This document shows positions 8,300-18,082 of a DNA stretch of 64,000 nt, in pieces. Made by a program: the position numbers and the translations under genes. Source of the stretch: an uncultured Lachnospiraceae bacterium (lineage in GTDB: Bacteria > Bacillota > Clostridia > Lachnospirales > Lachnospiraceae). Numbering within the stretch: the stretch's first letter is position 1; each line of letters opens with the position of its first letter. Below the pieces are notes generated by a model that saw only the letters and a program-made list of their open reading frames with translations, had not been told where the DNA came from and made no database searches. The stretch is taken from the NCBI GenBank assembly GCA_934899185.1, contig CAKXYI010000002.1, forward strand, positions 327,853 through 391,852, written 5' to 3'.

Positions 8300-9247
8300 A
8301 TGGAATATTATTCACTGAATGAGTACCTGCGCCATACTTTTGGCACCAAGGCATACAAGATCTCACTGGATGCAGGCTGTTCTTGTCCCAATCGTGACGG
8401 ACTTTTGGATACCCGAGGCTGTATCTTTTGTTCGGCATCCGGGAGTGGAGATTTCGCAGAGCATCTTGACATGCAAAAGATCCTGCAAAAGACCAGGCGG
8501 GGCGAGATACTGACGGAAGCTGATCAAAGAGCCTTACGTCAGGCTGTGCAAAAGCAGTTGATCGCAGGCAAAGCGAGAGTGGAAAAAAAGAATAAAGCAG
8601 GCAAGTACATTGCCTATTTTCAGGCGTATACAGGCACGTATGCGCCTGTTTCTTATTTGCGTCCGATCTTTGAGGCAGCCATAGAGCCGGAAGATGTACT
8701 TGCCCTGTCGGTGGCGACTCGACCGGATTGTCTGGGTGATGCGGTGCTGGATCTGTTAGAGGATCTCAATGCGAAAAAGCCGGTATGGGTAGAACTTGGA
8801 CTACAGACCATTCACCCGGCGACGGCGGAATACATTCGGCGCGGCTATTCGCTTTCCGTATATGATGCGGCGGTCGACCGGCTGAAAGCGCGCGGTTTGG
8901 AAGTCATCGTGCATGTGATCCTAGGACTGCCGGGCGAGACCACAGACATGATGAAGGAGACGGTCGCTTATGTGGGCGCATCTGGCGCAGATGGTATCAA
9001 GTTGCAGTTACTTCATATATTAAAGGGGACAGATCTGGAAAAAGAATATGAGGCAGGAAGATGCCCGGTCTTTACCATGGAAGAGTATGTAGGTTTAGTG
9101 GCAGATTGTATCAGTCTTTTGCCCAAGGATATGGTCATCCACCGCATGACAGGCGATGGGGATAAGAAGGCATTGCTCGCGCCGTTATGGAGTGCGGACA
9201 AGAAGCGTGTCTGGAATGCATTGCAGCATGAGATCGCCAGACGCTAG
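8300..9247 (+). CDS. TIGR01212-family (YhcC-like) radical SAM protein
   Basis: 315 residues from the ATG at 8300, one base after the argS stop; an upstream in-frame ATG at 8249 lies inside argS and is rejected. The N-terminus EYYSLNEYLRHTFGTKAYK followed by Cys27, Cys29, Cys41 and Cys44 (GCSCPNRDG...RGCIFC) is the iron-sulfur/SAM signature of this family, and the TIM-barrel continues with VELGLQTIHPATAEYIRRGY and HVILGLPGET. Reaction unknown; the E. coli homologue YhcC is also uncharacterised. Its coupling to argS may be only operonic convenience. Confidence 0.85.
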   Translation: MEYYSLNEYLRHTFGTKAYKISLDAGCSCPNRDGLLDTRGCIFCSASGSGDFAEHLDMQKILQKTRRGEILTEADQRALRQAVQKQLIAGKARVEKKNKAGKYIAYFQAYTGTYAPVSYLRPIFEAAIEPEDVLALSVATRPDCLGDAVLDLLEDLNAKKPVWVELGLQTIHPATAEYIRRGYSLSVYDAAVDRLKARGLEVIVHVILGLPGETTDMMKETVAYVGASGADGIKLQLLHILKGTDLEKEYEAGRCPVFTMEEYVGLVADCISLLPKDMVIHRMTGDGDKKALLAPLWSADKKRVWNALQHEIARR

Positions 9248-9278
9248 AAGTTAATAAAGGCTGCCATGCAAACAAAGC

Positions 9279-9316
9279 CAAAGGGGACGCTCCATGTGGC
9301 AAAAGGAACGTCCCTA
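9279..9316 (-). repeat. GGGACGTTCC hairpin repeat, copy A
   Basis: AAAGGGGACGCTCC-atgtggcaaaa-GGAACGTCCC: a 10-bp imperfect stem around a ~11-base loop. It matches copy C in the same orientation and the reverse complement of copy B (15813). It follows the radical SAM stop and may act as a terminator or RNA-stability element. Orientation is assigned relative to copy B. Confidence 0.75.
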
Positions 9317-9345
9317 GTTTTAAGTAAATATGTGGAAAAAATGAG

Positions 9346-9429
9346 AAAATTTTGTCAATTTTTTGACGAAAATTTTTTTTGCCTGAAAGACCTCTTGTTT
9401 CAGGAAAAAAACAATGTGCAATTTGCACA
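9346..9429. repeat. Cluster of three hairpins upstream of atpB
   Basis: First hairpin: AAAATTTTGTCAA / TTGACGAAAATTTT (9346-9376), running into T8 (9373-9380), so terminator-like on the plus strand. Second: CCTGAAA / TTTCAGG (9382-9404) followed by A7, terminator-like on the minus strand. Third: TGTGCAA-t-TTGCACA (9415-9429), a near-perfect palindrome that could be a protein site. All lie upstream of the atp promoter. Confidence 0.6.
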
Positions 9430-9517
9430 AAAAGAGGGAGGAAAAACCCAAATGACAGGGGAAAGATACATGAAAAACAAGCAGAAAAAAGTCCTTTAAA
9501 GCCCGAAAAATCAATGA

Positions 9518-9546
9518 TTGACATTAAATTTTTGCAAGACTAAAAT
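9518..9546 (+). promoter_or_regulatory. Sigma-A promoter of the atp operon
   Basis: TTGACA (9518-9523), 17-base spacer, TAAAAT (9541-9546). Predicted start about 40 bases before the atpB ATG at 9596, with the ribosome site AAAGGAGGT between. Confidence 0.85.
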
Positions 9547-9595
9547 CGTATCGTAAATAAGAAAATTATTACATATTAAGAAAGGAGGTATACAG

Positions 9596-10282
9596 ATGGA
9601 TGCTCTGGTAAATGGTCTGATGGAAGAGTTGAACTGCGAGACGGTGTTTACCATCCCTCTTTTTGGCGGAATCCCCATTTATGAGTCTGTGGTCGTTACA
9701 TGGATCATCATGGCGGCACTTGCGATCCTATTCTTTTTCTTAGGCAGGAATTTAAGCGTAGAAAAGCCCGGACGCAGACAGATCGTTGTGGAGACAGGTG
9801 TCAAATTTTTGCACGACTTCTTCGACGAGACCGTAGGAGAGAAAGGAAAAGATTATATTCCATACCTCTCTGCTGTAGCCATCTACATTGGTGTGGCGAA
9901 TCTGATAGGACTTCTGGGATTCAAGCCGCCAACGAAGGATATGAATGTCACGGCGGCATTGGCACTTATGAGTATCGTATTGATTCAGGCTTCCAGCGTT
10001 CGTGCCAAGGGTACGAAAGGTTGGCTGAAAAGTTTTGCCGAACCTATGCCGGTCGTTTTACCGATCAATATCTTAGAACTCTTTATCAAGCCATTGTCCC
10101 TATGTATGCGACTGTTTGGTAACGTCTTAGGTTCCTTTGTTATCATGGAACTCTTAAAGATGGTCGTACCGGCAGTGGTACCGGCAGTATTTAGCTGCTA
10201 CTTTGATATTTTTGATGGTCTGATACAAGCGTATGTATTTGTATTCCTGACCGGGTTGTTCATAAAGGAAGCAACCGAATAA
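9596..10282 (+). CDS. atpB: F1Fo ATP synthase subunit a
   Basis: 228 residues, membrane-embedded subunit a of Fo, which forms the ion half-channels against the c-ring. Five to six helices; the key region ELFIKPLSLCMRLFGNVLGS holds the conserved arginine (MRLFGN). C-terminal helix pair ends FDGLIQAYVFVFLTGLFIKEA, as in the family. AGGAGGT lies 8 bases before the ATG. It is the first gene of the operon; atpI is not present upstream. Confidence 0.95.
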   Translation: MDALVNGLMEELNCETVFTIPLFGGIPIYESVVVTWIIMAALAILFFFLGRNLSVEKPGRRQIVVETGVKFLHDFFDETVGEKGKDYIPYLSAVAIYIGVANLIGLLGFKPPTKDMNVTAALALMSIVLIQASSVRAKGTKGWLKSFAEPMPVVLPINILELFIKPLSLCMRLFGNVLGSFVIMELLKMVVPAVVPAVFSCYFDIFDGLIQAYVFVFLTGLFIKEATE

Positions 10283-10318
10283 ACAAAATAAAATTTGAAT
10301 TGAAAAGGAGAAAACATT

Positions 10319-10549
10319 ATGTCATCAACATTATTAGTAGCAATCGGAGCAGGTATTGCAGTATTAACAGGTATTGGAGCAGGTCTTGGTATTGGTAAGG
10401 CAACATCTTCCGCAGTAGATGCGATCGCAAGACAGCCGGAAGCAGAAAGCAAGATCTCTAAGTCACTTCTTTTAGGATGTGCCCTTGCCGAGGCAACTGC
10501 TATTTACGGTTTCGTTATCGCACTTTTGATCATTCTTTTCCTGAAATAA
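10319..10549 (+). CDS. atpE: F1Fo ATP synthase subunit c
   Basis: 76 residues forming the two-helix hairpin of the rotor ring. The polar loop is ARQPEA (37-42) and the ion-binding carboxylate is Glu58 in LAEAT. The helix-1 Gln of Na+-type rings is replaced by Ile25 (GLGIGKA) and the residue after Glu58 is Ala rather than Ser/Thr, which favours proton coupling by family rules, though Thr60 lies close. AAGGAG precedes the ATG. Confidence 0.96.
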   Translation: MSSTLLVAIGAGIAVLTGIGAGLGIGKATSSAVDAIARQPEAESKISKSLLLGCALAEATAIYGFVIALLIILFLK

Positions 10550-10573
10550 TAAAGACGAAAGGAAGGCACAGTT

Positions 10574-11026
10574 ATGCTGAGTATAGATCCATGGAATATC
10601 CTGTGGACGGTAGTCAATCTGTTAGTCCTTTATGCTATCTTTAAAAAGTTTTTATATCAGCCGGTCATGAATGTGATCAATGCCAGAGATGAAATGGTCA
10701 AGAGCCAGTTCGCAGATGCCAAAAAAGAGCAGGAAGATGCCAAGGCATTAAAGGCTGAATATCAGGATAAGTTGGAGAGTGCAAAGACGGAGGCAGACCA
10801 GATCATTCTGGAGGCAAGAGACCGTGCACAAAAGGAGCACGAGAGGACTTTGGAAAAGACCAGAGTCGAGGCAGATGCCATGCTTGAAAAAGCAAAAAGT
10901 GATATTGCAAATGAGCAGGAAAAGGCAACGAAGGCAGCGGAAGCAGACATTGCGAAGTTAGCGCTCATTGCAGCAAGAAAAATTGTAAAGACAGGTGATG
11001 CTCATGACGCAGGCAGCAGTAAATAA
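10574..11026 (+). CDS. atpF: F1Fo ATP synthase subunit b
   Basis: 150 residues, peripheral stalk. One N-terminal membrane helix (WNILWTVVNLLVLYAIFKKF) followed by FLYQPVMNVINARDE and a long Ala/Lys/Glu-rich coiled coil, ending in the IAKLALIAARKIV segment that contacts delta. A little shorter than many b subunits. AAAGGAAGG sits before the ATG. The 3' end overlaps the atpH start by 23 bases. Confidence 0.95.
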   Translation: MLSIDPWNILWTVVNLLVLYAIFKKFLYQPVMNVINARDEMVKSQFADAKKEQEDAKALKAEYQDKLESAKTEADQIILEARDRAQKEHERTLEKTRVEADAMLEKAKSDIANEQEKATKAAEADIAKLALIAARKIVKTGDAHDAGSSK

Positions 11027-11522
11027 TGCAAAGGTTTTGTACCAGTTGTCTGTAGAGCGTGCGGTTGTAGAAAAGACGGATGCACTCATCTTTTTAACAC
11101 CGGAACTTCTTAGCGTTCTGGAGAATCCGACCGTTGACGAAAAGAAAAAGCAGGAGATCATCGAGCGTGTATGTGCGCTGGAAGAGATCCCGCAGGTCAT
11201 GGTCAATTTCCTTAAAATGATGAGTCATCTGGGAAACTGTGATATGATGCGCCAGATCTTTGATGCTTATTACCAATATTGGGATGAGCAGAATCACATC
11301 ATGCGGGCGAATATCATTTATGCGGACCAGCCGGATGAGGCAACACGCCATGAGGCAGAGCAACTGTTACAAGAGAAGTATCCAGATTATAAAATAGAAA
11401 TGACGGAGAGCGTGGATGAGTCGCTTTTGGGCGGCTATCTGATCCGCGGATTCCATGAGGAATTTGACAGAAGTTATGAGGGCAGACTCCGTCAGTTAGA
11501 AAGAAAATTAACCGGGAGGTGA
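11004..11522 (+). CDS. atpH: F1Fo ATP synthase subunit delta
   Basis: 172 residues linking the peripheral stalk to F1. Six-helix N-terminal domain ([10 protein letters not shown]...FLKMMSHLG) and the C-terminal signature [21 protein letters not shown] place the start at ATG 11004 with AGGTG 6 bases upstream; GTG 10995 and ATG 10998 are in frame but overlap the ribosome site. Starts inside atpF and stops inside the ribosome-binding region of atpA, so translation is probably coupled. Confidence 0.94.
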   Translation: MTQAAVNNAKVLYQLSVERAVVEKTDALIFLTPELLSVLENPTVDEKKKQEIIERVCALEEIPQVMVNFLKMMSHLGNCDMMRQIFDAYYQYWDEQNHIMRANIIYADQPDEATRHEAEQLLQEKYPDYKIEMTESVDESLLGGYLIRGFHEEFDRSYEGRLRQLERKLTGR

Positions 11523-11527
11523 CCCCT

Positions 11528-13027
11528 GTGGGCGCAATAAGTGCAACAGATATTATCTCCATTATTCAGGAAGAGATCGAAAATGCCAACTGGGATGACG
11601 AGAGCAAGGAAACAGGCGAAGTCATCTGGGTAGGCGATGGGATCGCAACGATCTACGGCATTGATCATGCAATGTATGGCGAGATCGTTATCTTTGATAA
11701 TGGAGTCAAAGGAATGGTTCAGGATATCCGCGCAAATGAGATCGGTGTTATCTTATTTGGCAGAGATACCGGGATCAAAGAAGGAACAAAGGTTGTAAGA
11801 ACCAAGAAAAAAGCAGGTATTCCTGTAGGTGATGCCTTTATCGGAAGAATCGTCAATGCTTTGGGTGAGCCGATCGACGGAAACGGCGAGATCAAGGCAG
11901 ACGGCTATCGTCCGATGGAGGAAGATGCACCGGGAATCGTAGACAGAAAGTCCGTTGATACGCCAATGGAAACAGGTATTCTTTCCATTGATTCCATGTT
12001 CCCGATCGGTCGTGGTCAGCGTGAACTTATCATCGGAGACCGTCAGACCGGTAAGACATCTATCGCAACCGATACGATCATCAATCAGAAGGGCAAAGAT
12101 GTCATCTGCATCTATGTTGCCATCGGTCAGAAAGCATCTACCGTAGCAAAGATCGTATCTACATTGACAAAACATGGTGCTATGGATTATTCCATCGTAC
12201 TTTCATCTACCGCAAGTGATCCGGCATCTTTGCAGTATGTAGCACCTTATGCCGGAACAGCATTGGCAGAATATTTCATGCATCAGGGCAAAGATGTTCT
12301 GATCGTATATGATGATCTTTCCAAGCATGCGGTGGCTTATCGTGCATTGTCCTTACTTTTGGAGCGTTCTCCGGGACGTGAGGCATATCCGGGTGATGTA
12401 TTCTATTTACATTCCAGACTTTTGGAGCGGAGTAGCCGTTTGTCAGAGAAACTTGGCGGAGGTTCTATCACAGCACTTCCGATCATCGAGACACAGGCAG
12501 GCGATGTATCTGCATACATTCCTACCAACGTTATTTCCATCACAGATGGACAGATCTTTTTGGAGAGTAATCTTTTCAACTCCGGTATGAGACCGGCAGT
12601 CAACGTAGGTCTTTCTGTATCCCGTGTTGGTGGTGCGGCACAGACCAAGGCTATGAAGAAGGCATCCGGAAGTATTCGTATCGATCTGGCACAGTATCGT
12701 GAAATGGAAGTATTTACCCAGTTCGCATCTGATCTGGATGATGCGACCAAGGCACAACTTACCCATGGTAAGGCTTTGATGGAACTTTTGAAACAGCCAC
12801 TTTGCCAGCCGCTTTCTCTGCACGAGCAGGTCATGACCTTATGTCTTGCCAACCACGGTTTCTTTGATACCGTAGAGACAAAGCAGGTAAAGCAGTATCA
12901 GAAGGATGTCCTTTCCTTTATGGACTTAAAGCATCCTGAGATCGGCGAGGAGATTGAGACAAGCAAAGCCATCAATGATGAACTGGTAGAGAAGATGCTT
13001 GACGCAGCAAAAGAATTTGTAGGATAG
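11528..13027 (+). CDS. atpA: F1Fo ATP synthase subunit alpha
   Basis: 499 residues, non-catalytic nucleotide-binding subunit of F1. Walker [12 protein letters not shown] and [19 protein letters not shown] (Walker B region) with the conserved [20 protein letters not shown] are present. GTG at 11528 is chosen because GGGAGG lies 8 bases upstream; GTG 11519, in frame, is part of that ribosome site. The atpH stop (11522) is 5 bases before the start. Confidence 0.97.
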   Translation: MGAISATDIISIIQEEIENANWDDESKETGEVIWVGDGIATIYGIDHAMYGEIVIFDNGVKGMVQDIRANEIGVILFGRDTGIKEGTKVVRTKKKAGIPVGDAFIGRIVNALGEPIDGNGEIKADGYRPMEEDAPGIVDRKSVDTPMETGILSIDSMFPIGRGQRELIIGDRQTGKTSIATDTIINQKGKDVICIYVAIGQKASTVAKIVSTLTKHGAMDYSIVLSSTASDPASLQYVAPYAGTALAEYFMHQGKDVLIVYDDLSKHAVAYRALSLLLERSPGREAYPGDVFYLHSRLLERSSRLSEKLGGGSITALPIIETQAGDVSAYIPTNVISITDGQIFLESNLFNSGMRPAVNVGLSVSRVGGAAQTKAMKKASGSIRIDLAQYREMEVFTQFASDLDDATKAQLTHGKALMELLKQPLCQPLSLHEQVMTLCLANHGFFDTVETKQVKQYQKDVLSFMDLKHPEIGEEIETSKAINDELVEKMLDAAKEFVG

Positions 13028-13038
13028 TAGGTGTTGTT

Positions 13039-13932
13039 ATGGCAAATACGAAGGAGATACAGGATCGTATCAAAAGTATCAATGATACATTAAAAATCAC
13101 AAATGCCATGTATATGATATCTTCTTCCAAGTTGAAGAAGGCAAAGAAGATGCTGGCAGATACGGAACCCTATTTCTTTACGTTGCAGTCGGAAATGAGC
13201 CGAATCCTGCGACATCTTCCGGACATGGAGGATATCTACTTTAAGTCCAACGAAGATAAGCCGATGGAAGAAAGAAAAGTCGGTTATATCGTTATCACGG
13301 CGGATAAGGGTTTGGCAGGTTCCTATAATCACAATGTCTTGAAAATGGCAGAGGAGCATTTGCTTTCACATCCCAACCACGAACTTTTCGTCCTAGGAGA
13401 ACTGGGACGTCATTACTTTGAACAGCGTGGGATTGAAATTGAAAAGCAGTTCCATTACACCGTACAGAATCCGACGTTAAATCGTGCGCGAAATATCGCG
13501 GAGGAATTGTTGGAGATGTACCGGGATGAAAAATTGGATGAGGTCTATATCATATATACGACCATGGTCAATGCGGTGCAGGAAGAAACCCAGATCCTGC
13601 AGCTTTTACCACTGAAAAAGGCAGACTTTAATATAAAGTTGCCGATCGATATTCCGCATGAGGAACTGGCACTTCGTCCTTCTGCTGAGGCAGTGATGGA
13701 TCGTATTGTTCCTGACTATGTCGTGGGTTTCGTATATGGTGCGCTGGTAGAGTCCTATTCCTGCGAGCAGAATGCCCGTATGATGGCGATGGAAGCAGCA
13801 TCTAAGAGCGCAAAGGATATGCTGCATGAATTGGATATCCTTTATAACAGAGCAAGACAGGCTGCAATTACACAAGAAATTACAGAAGTGATCGCTGGTG
13901 CAAAGTCACAGAAGCGAAAACGTAAAAAATAA
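13039..13932 (+). CDS. atpG: F1Fo ATP synthase subunit gamma
   Basis: 297 residues, central rotor shaft. N-terminal coiled-coil start ANTKEIQDRIKSINDTLKIT, the TADKGLAGSYNHNVLK motif in the Rossmann-like part, and the C-terminal helix SCEQNARMMAMEAASKSAKD that inserts into the alpha3beta3 core, ending with an unusually basic KSQKRKRKK tail. It follows atpA by 11 bases. Confidence 0.96.
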   Translation: MANTKEIQDRIKSINDTLKITNAMYMISSSKLKKAKKMLADTEPYFFTLQSEMSRILRHLPDMEDIYFKSNEDKPMEERKVGYIVITADKGLAGSYNHNVLKMAEEHLLSHPNHELFVLGELGRHYFEQRGIEIEKQFHYTVQNPTLNRARNIAEELLEMYRDEKLDEVYIIYTTMVNAVQEETQILQLLPLKKADFNIKLPIDIPHEELALRPSAEAVMDRIVPDYVVGFVYGALVESYSCEQNARMMAMEAASKSAKDMLHELDILYNRARQAAITQEITEVIAGAKSQKRKRKK

Positions 13933-13950
13933 GGGAAAAGCTAAGATTAA

Positions 13951-15351
<1,401 letters not shown>

Positions 15352-15380
15352 TTTTTCTGCTGGCAGAAAGGTGAAATGTT

Positions 15381-15797
15381 ATGGCTGCGAGTAATACATT
15401 TTATTTAAAGATCATATCTGCAAACCGTGTTTTTTATTCGGGCAGGTGCCGCTCTTTGATCGTGCCGGAATATGATGGACAAAAGGAGATCTTGGCCCAC
15501 CATGAGGACATGGTCATCGCAATTGATGATGGCGAGATGCGTTTTCAACCGGAGGGCAGCGAGAACTGGGAATATGCAGTTGTCGGCATGGGTTTTGTTG
15601 AGATCGTCAACAACCGTGTGACCCTTTTGGTAGAGACGGCAGAAAGACCGGAGGAGATTGACGTGGCAAGAGCCAGAGAAGCCAAGGAAAGAGCCGAAGA
15701 ACAACTTCGTCAGAAGCAGAGCATTCATGAGTATTACCACTCACGCGCATCTTTGGCAAGAGCCATGGCTCGTCTAAAGGCGACCGCCGGTAAATAG
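15381..15797 (+). CDS. atpC: F1Fo ATP synthase subunit epsilon
   Basis: 138 residues; rotor subunit that regulates ATP hydrolysis. N-terminal beta-sandwich (FYLKIISANRVFYSG...LAHHEDMVIAI) and a two-helix C-terminal domain (REAKERAEEQLRQ...ARAMARLKA). Last gene of the operon, followed 15 bases later by hairpin repeat copy B, which probably terminates the transcript. Confidence 0.95.
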   Translation: MAASNTFYLKIISANRVFYSGRCRSLIVPEYDGQKEILAHHEDMVIAIDDGEMRFQPEGSENWEYAVVGMGFVEIVNNRVTLLVETAERPEEIDVARAREAKERAEEQLRQKQSIHEYYHSRASLARAMARLKATAGK

Positions 15798-15812
15798 AAT
15801 AGCAGATGATTT

Positions 15813-15850
15813 GAGGGACGTTCCTTTTGACACAAGGAGCGCCCCTTTTG
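15813..15850 (+). repeat. GGGACGTTCC hairpin repeat, copy B (likely atp terminator)
   Basis: GGGACGTTCC-ttttgacacaa-GGAGCGCCCC followed by TTTTGGTTT. The stem is 10 pairs with one A-C mismatch and one G-U pair. It is the reverse complement orientation of copies A and C. Position just after atpC and the T-rich tail suggest a terminator on the plus strand. Confidence 0.75.
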
Positions 15851-15862
15851 GTTTGCCCATTT

Positions 15863-15928
15863 CTTAAGAAAATTTAAGAAATAATAAAGGATTTCTATAT
15901 TTCGTTTGTACTTCTAAAACGCTATAAT
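15863..15928 (+). promoter_or_regulatory. Putative regulated promoter of the mac-like operon
   Basis: TATAAT at 15923-15928 is a perfect -10 but no good -35 lies at 16-18 bases. Upstream is a direct repeat with 10-base period, TTAAGAAAA / TTAAGAAAT (15864-15882). Such repeats are used by OmpR/PhoB-type response regulators to activate promoters with poor -35 boxes. No regulator gene is adjacent, so this is a suggestion only. Confidence 0.35.
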
Positions 15929-15992
15929 GAAAAACAAGAATAGGAAATGCGGGTGCATTTTCAAAATTAGATTCATACATAAGGAGTGGGCT

Positions 15993-17354
15993 ATGTTAGA
16001 GAAGATCAAAAAGCACAAGAAACTTACGATTGCGATTGTAGTGATTGTGATTATTGTCATCGTGAGCGGGATTCTTGTGCACCGGATGAGACAGAGCGCT
16101 AGTGAGATCACGCAGGTAGACAGTGGCATACAGGCATTTACGCTGCAAAAGCAGGATATGTCAAATTCGGTTTCTACCAGTGGAACGGTGGAGAGCAGCA
16201 ACGTGACAGAGGTCACGACCGAGGTTTCCAGTGCCATCAAGGAACTCAACGTATCTCTGGGAGATCATGTGGAAAAGGGACAGGTGCTCTGTACCTTTGA
16301 TGATGAGCAGATCCGTCAGCAGATCGCAGACTTAGAAAAGCAGAATTCCGCTACAAAAAAAGCAAGTGACAACACAAAGCAAAAAGCACAGCGAGCCGTA
16401 GAAACCGCGCAGGCACAGGCGAATGCAAAGGCGGCAGCCCTTGCCGCAGCACAAAACGATTATCAGACCATCCAAAATCTTTTGGGATCTTCGGATCAGT
16501 CAGCCGAGGAGAAAGCAAGTGCCTTAGCACAGGCGCAGGCAAACTTACAAAGCGCCCAGAGTGAATATGATGCTGCACAGTCAGCTGTGACATCTGCACA
16601 GGAGGCCTTGGAGGATGCGTCCGGCACAACAGCAGACACCGGATCTTCCGACCTGACCAAGTTATATCAGCAGTTGAACAATCTGACTGTAGTGGCAGAG
16701 CAGTCCGGTATCATCACCCAGTTAAATGTATCCAAGGGAAGTATTCCGACCAATGGATCTTTGATGCGGATTGAGGATGACAGTTCTTTGATGGTCAATG
16801 TCAATATCAAAGAAAAAGATATTCTGAAACTGGCACAGGGACAGAAGGCGTCCATCACGTCAGATGCGATAGGAAGTGATCAGGTCTTTTCAGGTACAGT
16901 AGATAAGGTCGTCAATTTTGCTTCCAAGAATTCCGGCAGTGACGGATCTTCTTCTTCCGGAGGCTACAGTGCAACAATCACATTGGAGCCGGGCACACCG
17001 CTTTTACTTGGTATGTCTGTCAATGTGGAGATCCTTTTAAATGAAGAAGGCGAACAGTTAGCAGTGCCGTATGATGCCATTGCACAGGATGATGACGGCA
17101 CATCTTATGTCTATGTGGGAAAGGCTCAGGACAATGGCAAATACAAGATTAAGAAGGTGACGGTGACGACCGGTATCTCAAATGATTATTACACAGCCAT
17201 TTCTTCGGATGATCTGAGCGAGGGCGATACCATCATCAACTATCCGACGGATGTGTCCGAAGGGGATGAGGTAGACCTCTATTTCCCGGAAGAACAGACA
17301 GATTTTGGCACATCGGATGATGGGGCAGAGACCACTTTCTCAACATCATACTAG
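15993..17354 (+). CDS. MacA-like periplasmic-adaptor (HlyD) subunit of an ABC efflux system
   Basis: 453 residues from ATG 15993 (AAGGAG at 15981-15986); the frame is open further upstream but has no better start. N-terminal membrane anchor (LTIAIVVIVIIVIVSGI), a lipoyl/barrel-sandwich half-motif (VSSAIKELNVSLGDHVEKGQ), a long Ala/Gln-rich coiled-coil hairpin (~residues 115-225), the second half-motif VVAEQSGIITQLNVSKG, then beta-barrel and membrane-proximal domains and an acidic Ser-rich tail. In Firmicutes such proteins work with MacB-type transporters to export peptides or drugs. The next two genes supply ATPase and permease. Substrate unknown. Confidence 0.88.
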   Translation: MLEKIKKHKKLTIAIVVIVIIVIVSGILVHRMRQSASEITQVDSGIQAFTLQKQDMSNSVSTSGTVESSNVTEVTTEVSSAIKELNVSLGDHVEKGQVLCTFDDEQIRQQIADLEKQNSATKKASDNTKQKAQRAVETAQAQANAKAAALAAAQNDYQTIQNLLGSSDQSAEEKASALAQAQANLQSAQSEYDAAQSAVTSAQEALEDASGTTADTGSSDLTKLYQQLNNLTVVAEQSGIITQLNVSKGSIPTNGSLMRIEDDSSLMVNVNIKEKDILKLAQGQKASITSDAIGSDQVFSGTVDKVVNFASKNSGSDGSSSSGGYSATITLEPGTPLLLGMSVNVEILLNEEGEQLAVPYDAIAQDDDGTSYVYVGKAQDNGKYKIKKVTVTTGISNDYYTAISSDDLSEGDTIINYPTDVSEGDEVDLYFPEEQTDFGTSDDGAETTFSTSY

Positions 17355-17371
17355 AAGGGGGCTGCTGATTT

Positions 17372-18082
17372 ATGGATAGAACAAACGTAATTGACATGCA
17401 AGGCATCGTTAAGCGTTATTATGTGGGGCAGCCCAATGAGTTGGAAATCCTGCATGGGATTGATCTGAAAGTCTTTCAGGGCGAATTTGTATCGATCGTC
17501 GGCGAATCCGGTTCCGGTAAATCGACCCTGATGAATATGATCGGGGCTTTGGACCGGCCGACGGAAGGGCAGTATTTTCTGAGCGGACGGGATATCAGCA
17601 AGTTACAGGATGAGGAATTGAGTGATATCCGCAATCAGGAGATCGGCTTTGTCTTTCAGAACTTCTGTCTGATCCCCCGTATGAGCGCGGTGCGCAATGT
17701 GGAGATTCCACTCATGTATGCCAACATGCCGCCAAAGCAGCGCAGAGAGCGTGCCATGGAACTTTTGGCACTGGTCGGCATGGAAGAAAGAGCAGACCAC
17801 AAACCTAATGAATTGTCCGGTGGACAGAATCAGCGTGTGGCGATTGCACGTGCCATGGCAAATAATCCTAATATACTTTTGGCAGATGAGCCGACCGGAG
17901 CTTTGGATTCCAAGACGGGGCATCTGGTCATGGATATTTTTCACAAGTTGCATGAAGAGCAGGATAAGACAATCGTGCTCATCACACACAGTCAGGAACT
18001 GGCACATGAAACAGAGCGTATGATCACGATCTCGGATGGTCGTATCATCGCAGATCAGGGCATAGGAGGTGAGATGGCATGA
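17372..18082 (+). CDS. MacB/LolD-type ABC transporter ATP-binding protein
   Basis: 236 residues. Walker A GESGSGKSTLM, Q-loop VFQNFCLIPRMSAVRNVEIP, signature LSGGQNQRVAIARA, Walker B ILLADEPTGALDS and the H-loop ITHSQELAHE are intact. This is the class that powers MacB-like mechanotransmission transporters. GAAGGGGG precedes the ATG and the stop overlaps the permease start by 4 bases (ATGA), so the two are coupled. Confidence 0.93.
   Translation: MDRTNVIDMQGIVKRYYVGQPNELEILHGIDLKVFQGEFVSIVGESGSGKSTLMNMIGALDRPTEGQYFLSGRDISKLQDEELSDIRNQEIGFVFQNFCLIPRMSAVRNVEIPLMYANMPPKQRRERAMELLALVGMEERADHKPNELSGGQNQRVAIARAMANNPNILLADEPTGALDSKTGHLVMDIFHKLHEEQDKTIVLITHSQELAHETERMITISDGRIIADQGIGGEMA

Larger units (their letters stand above)
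9248..9595. other. Intergenic region before the atp operon: repeat, hairpin cluster, promoter
   Basis: Holds hairpin repeat copy A, a run of three further hairpins, a possible 15-codon frame (ATG 9451, stop ending 9499, preceded by GAGGGAGG at 9434-9441) and the atp promoter, then AAAGGAGGT before atpB. No atpI-like gene is present. The 77-residue frame that spans this region from 9266 passes through the repeat and hairpins and is not credible as a protein. Confidence 0.6.

Noticed and set aside
9266..9499. 77-residue frame before atpB
   Set aside because: It has no ribosome site and runs through hairpin repeat A and the hairpin cluster; only the final 15 codons have a Shine-Dalgarno-like sequence.
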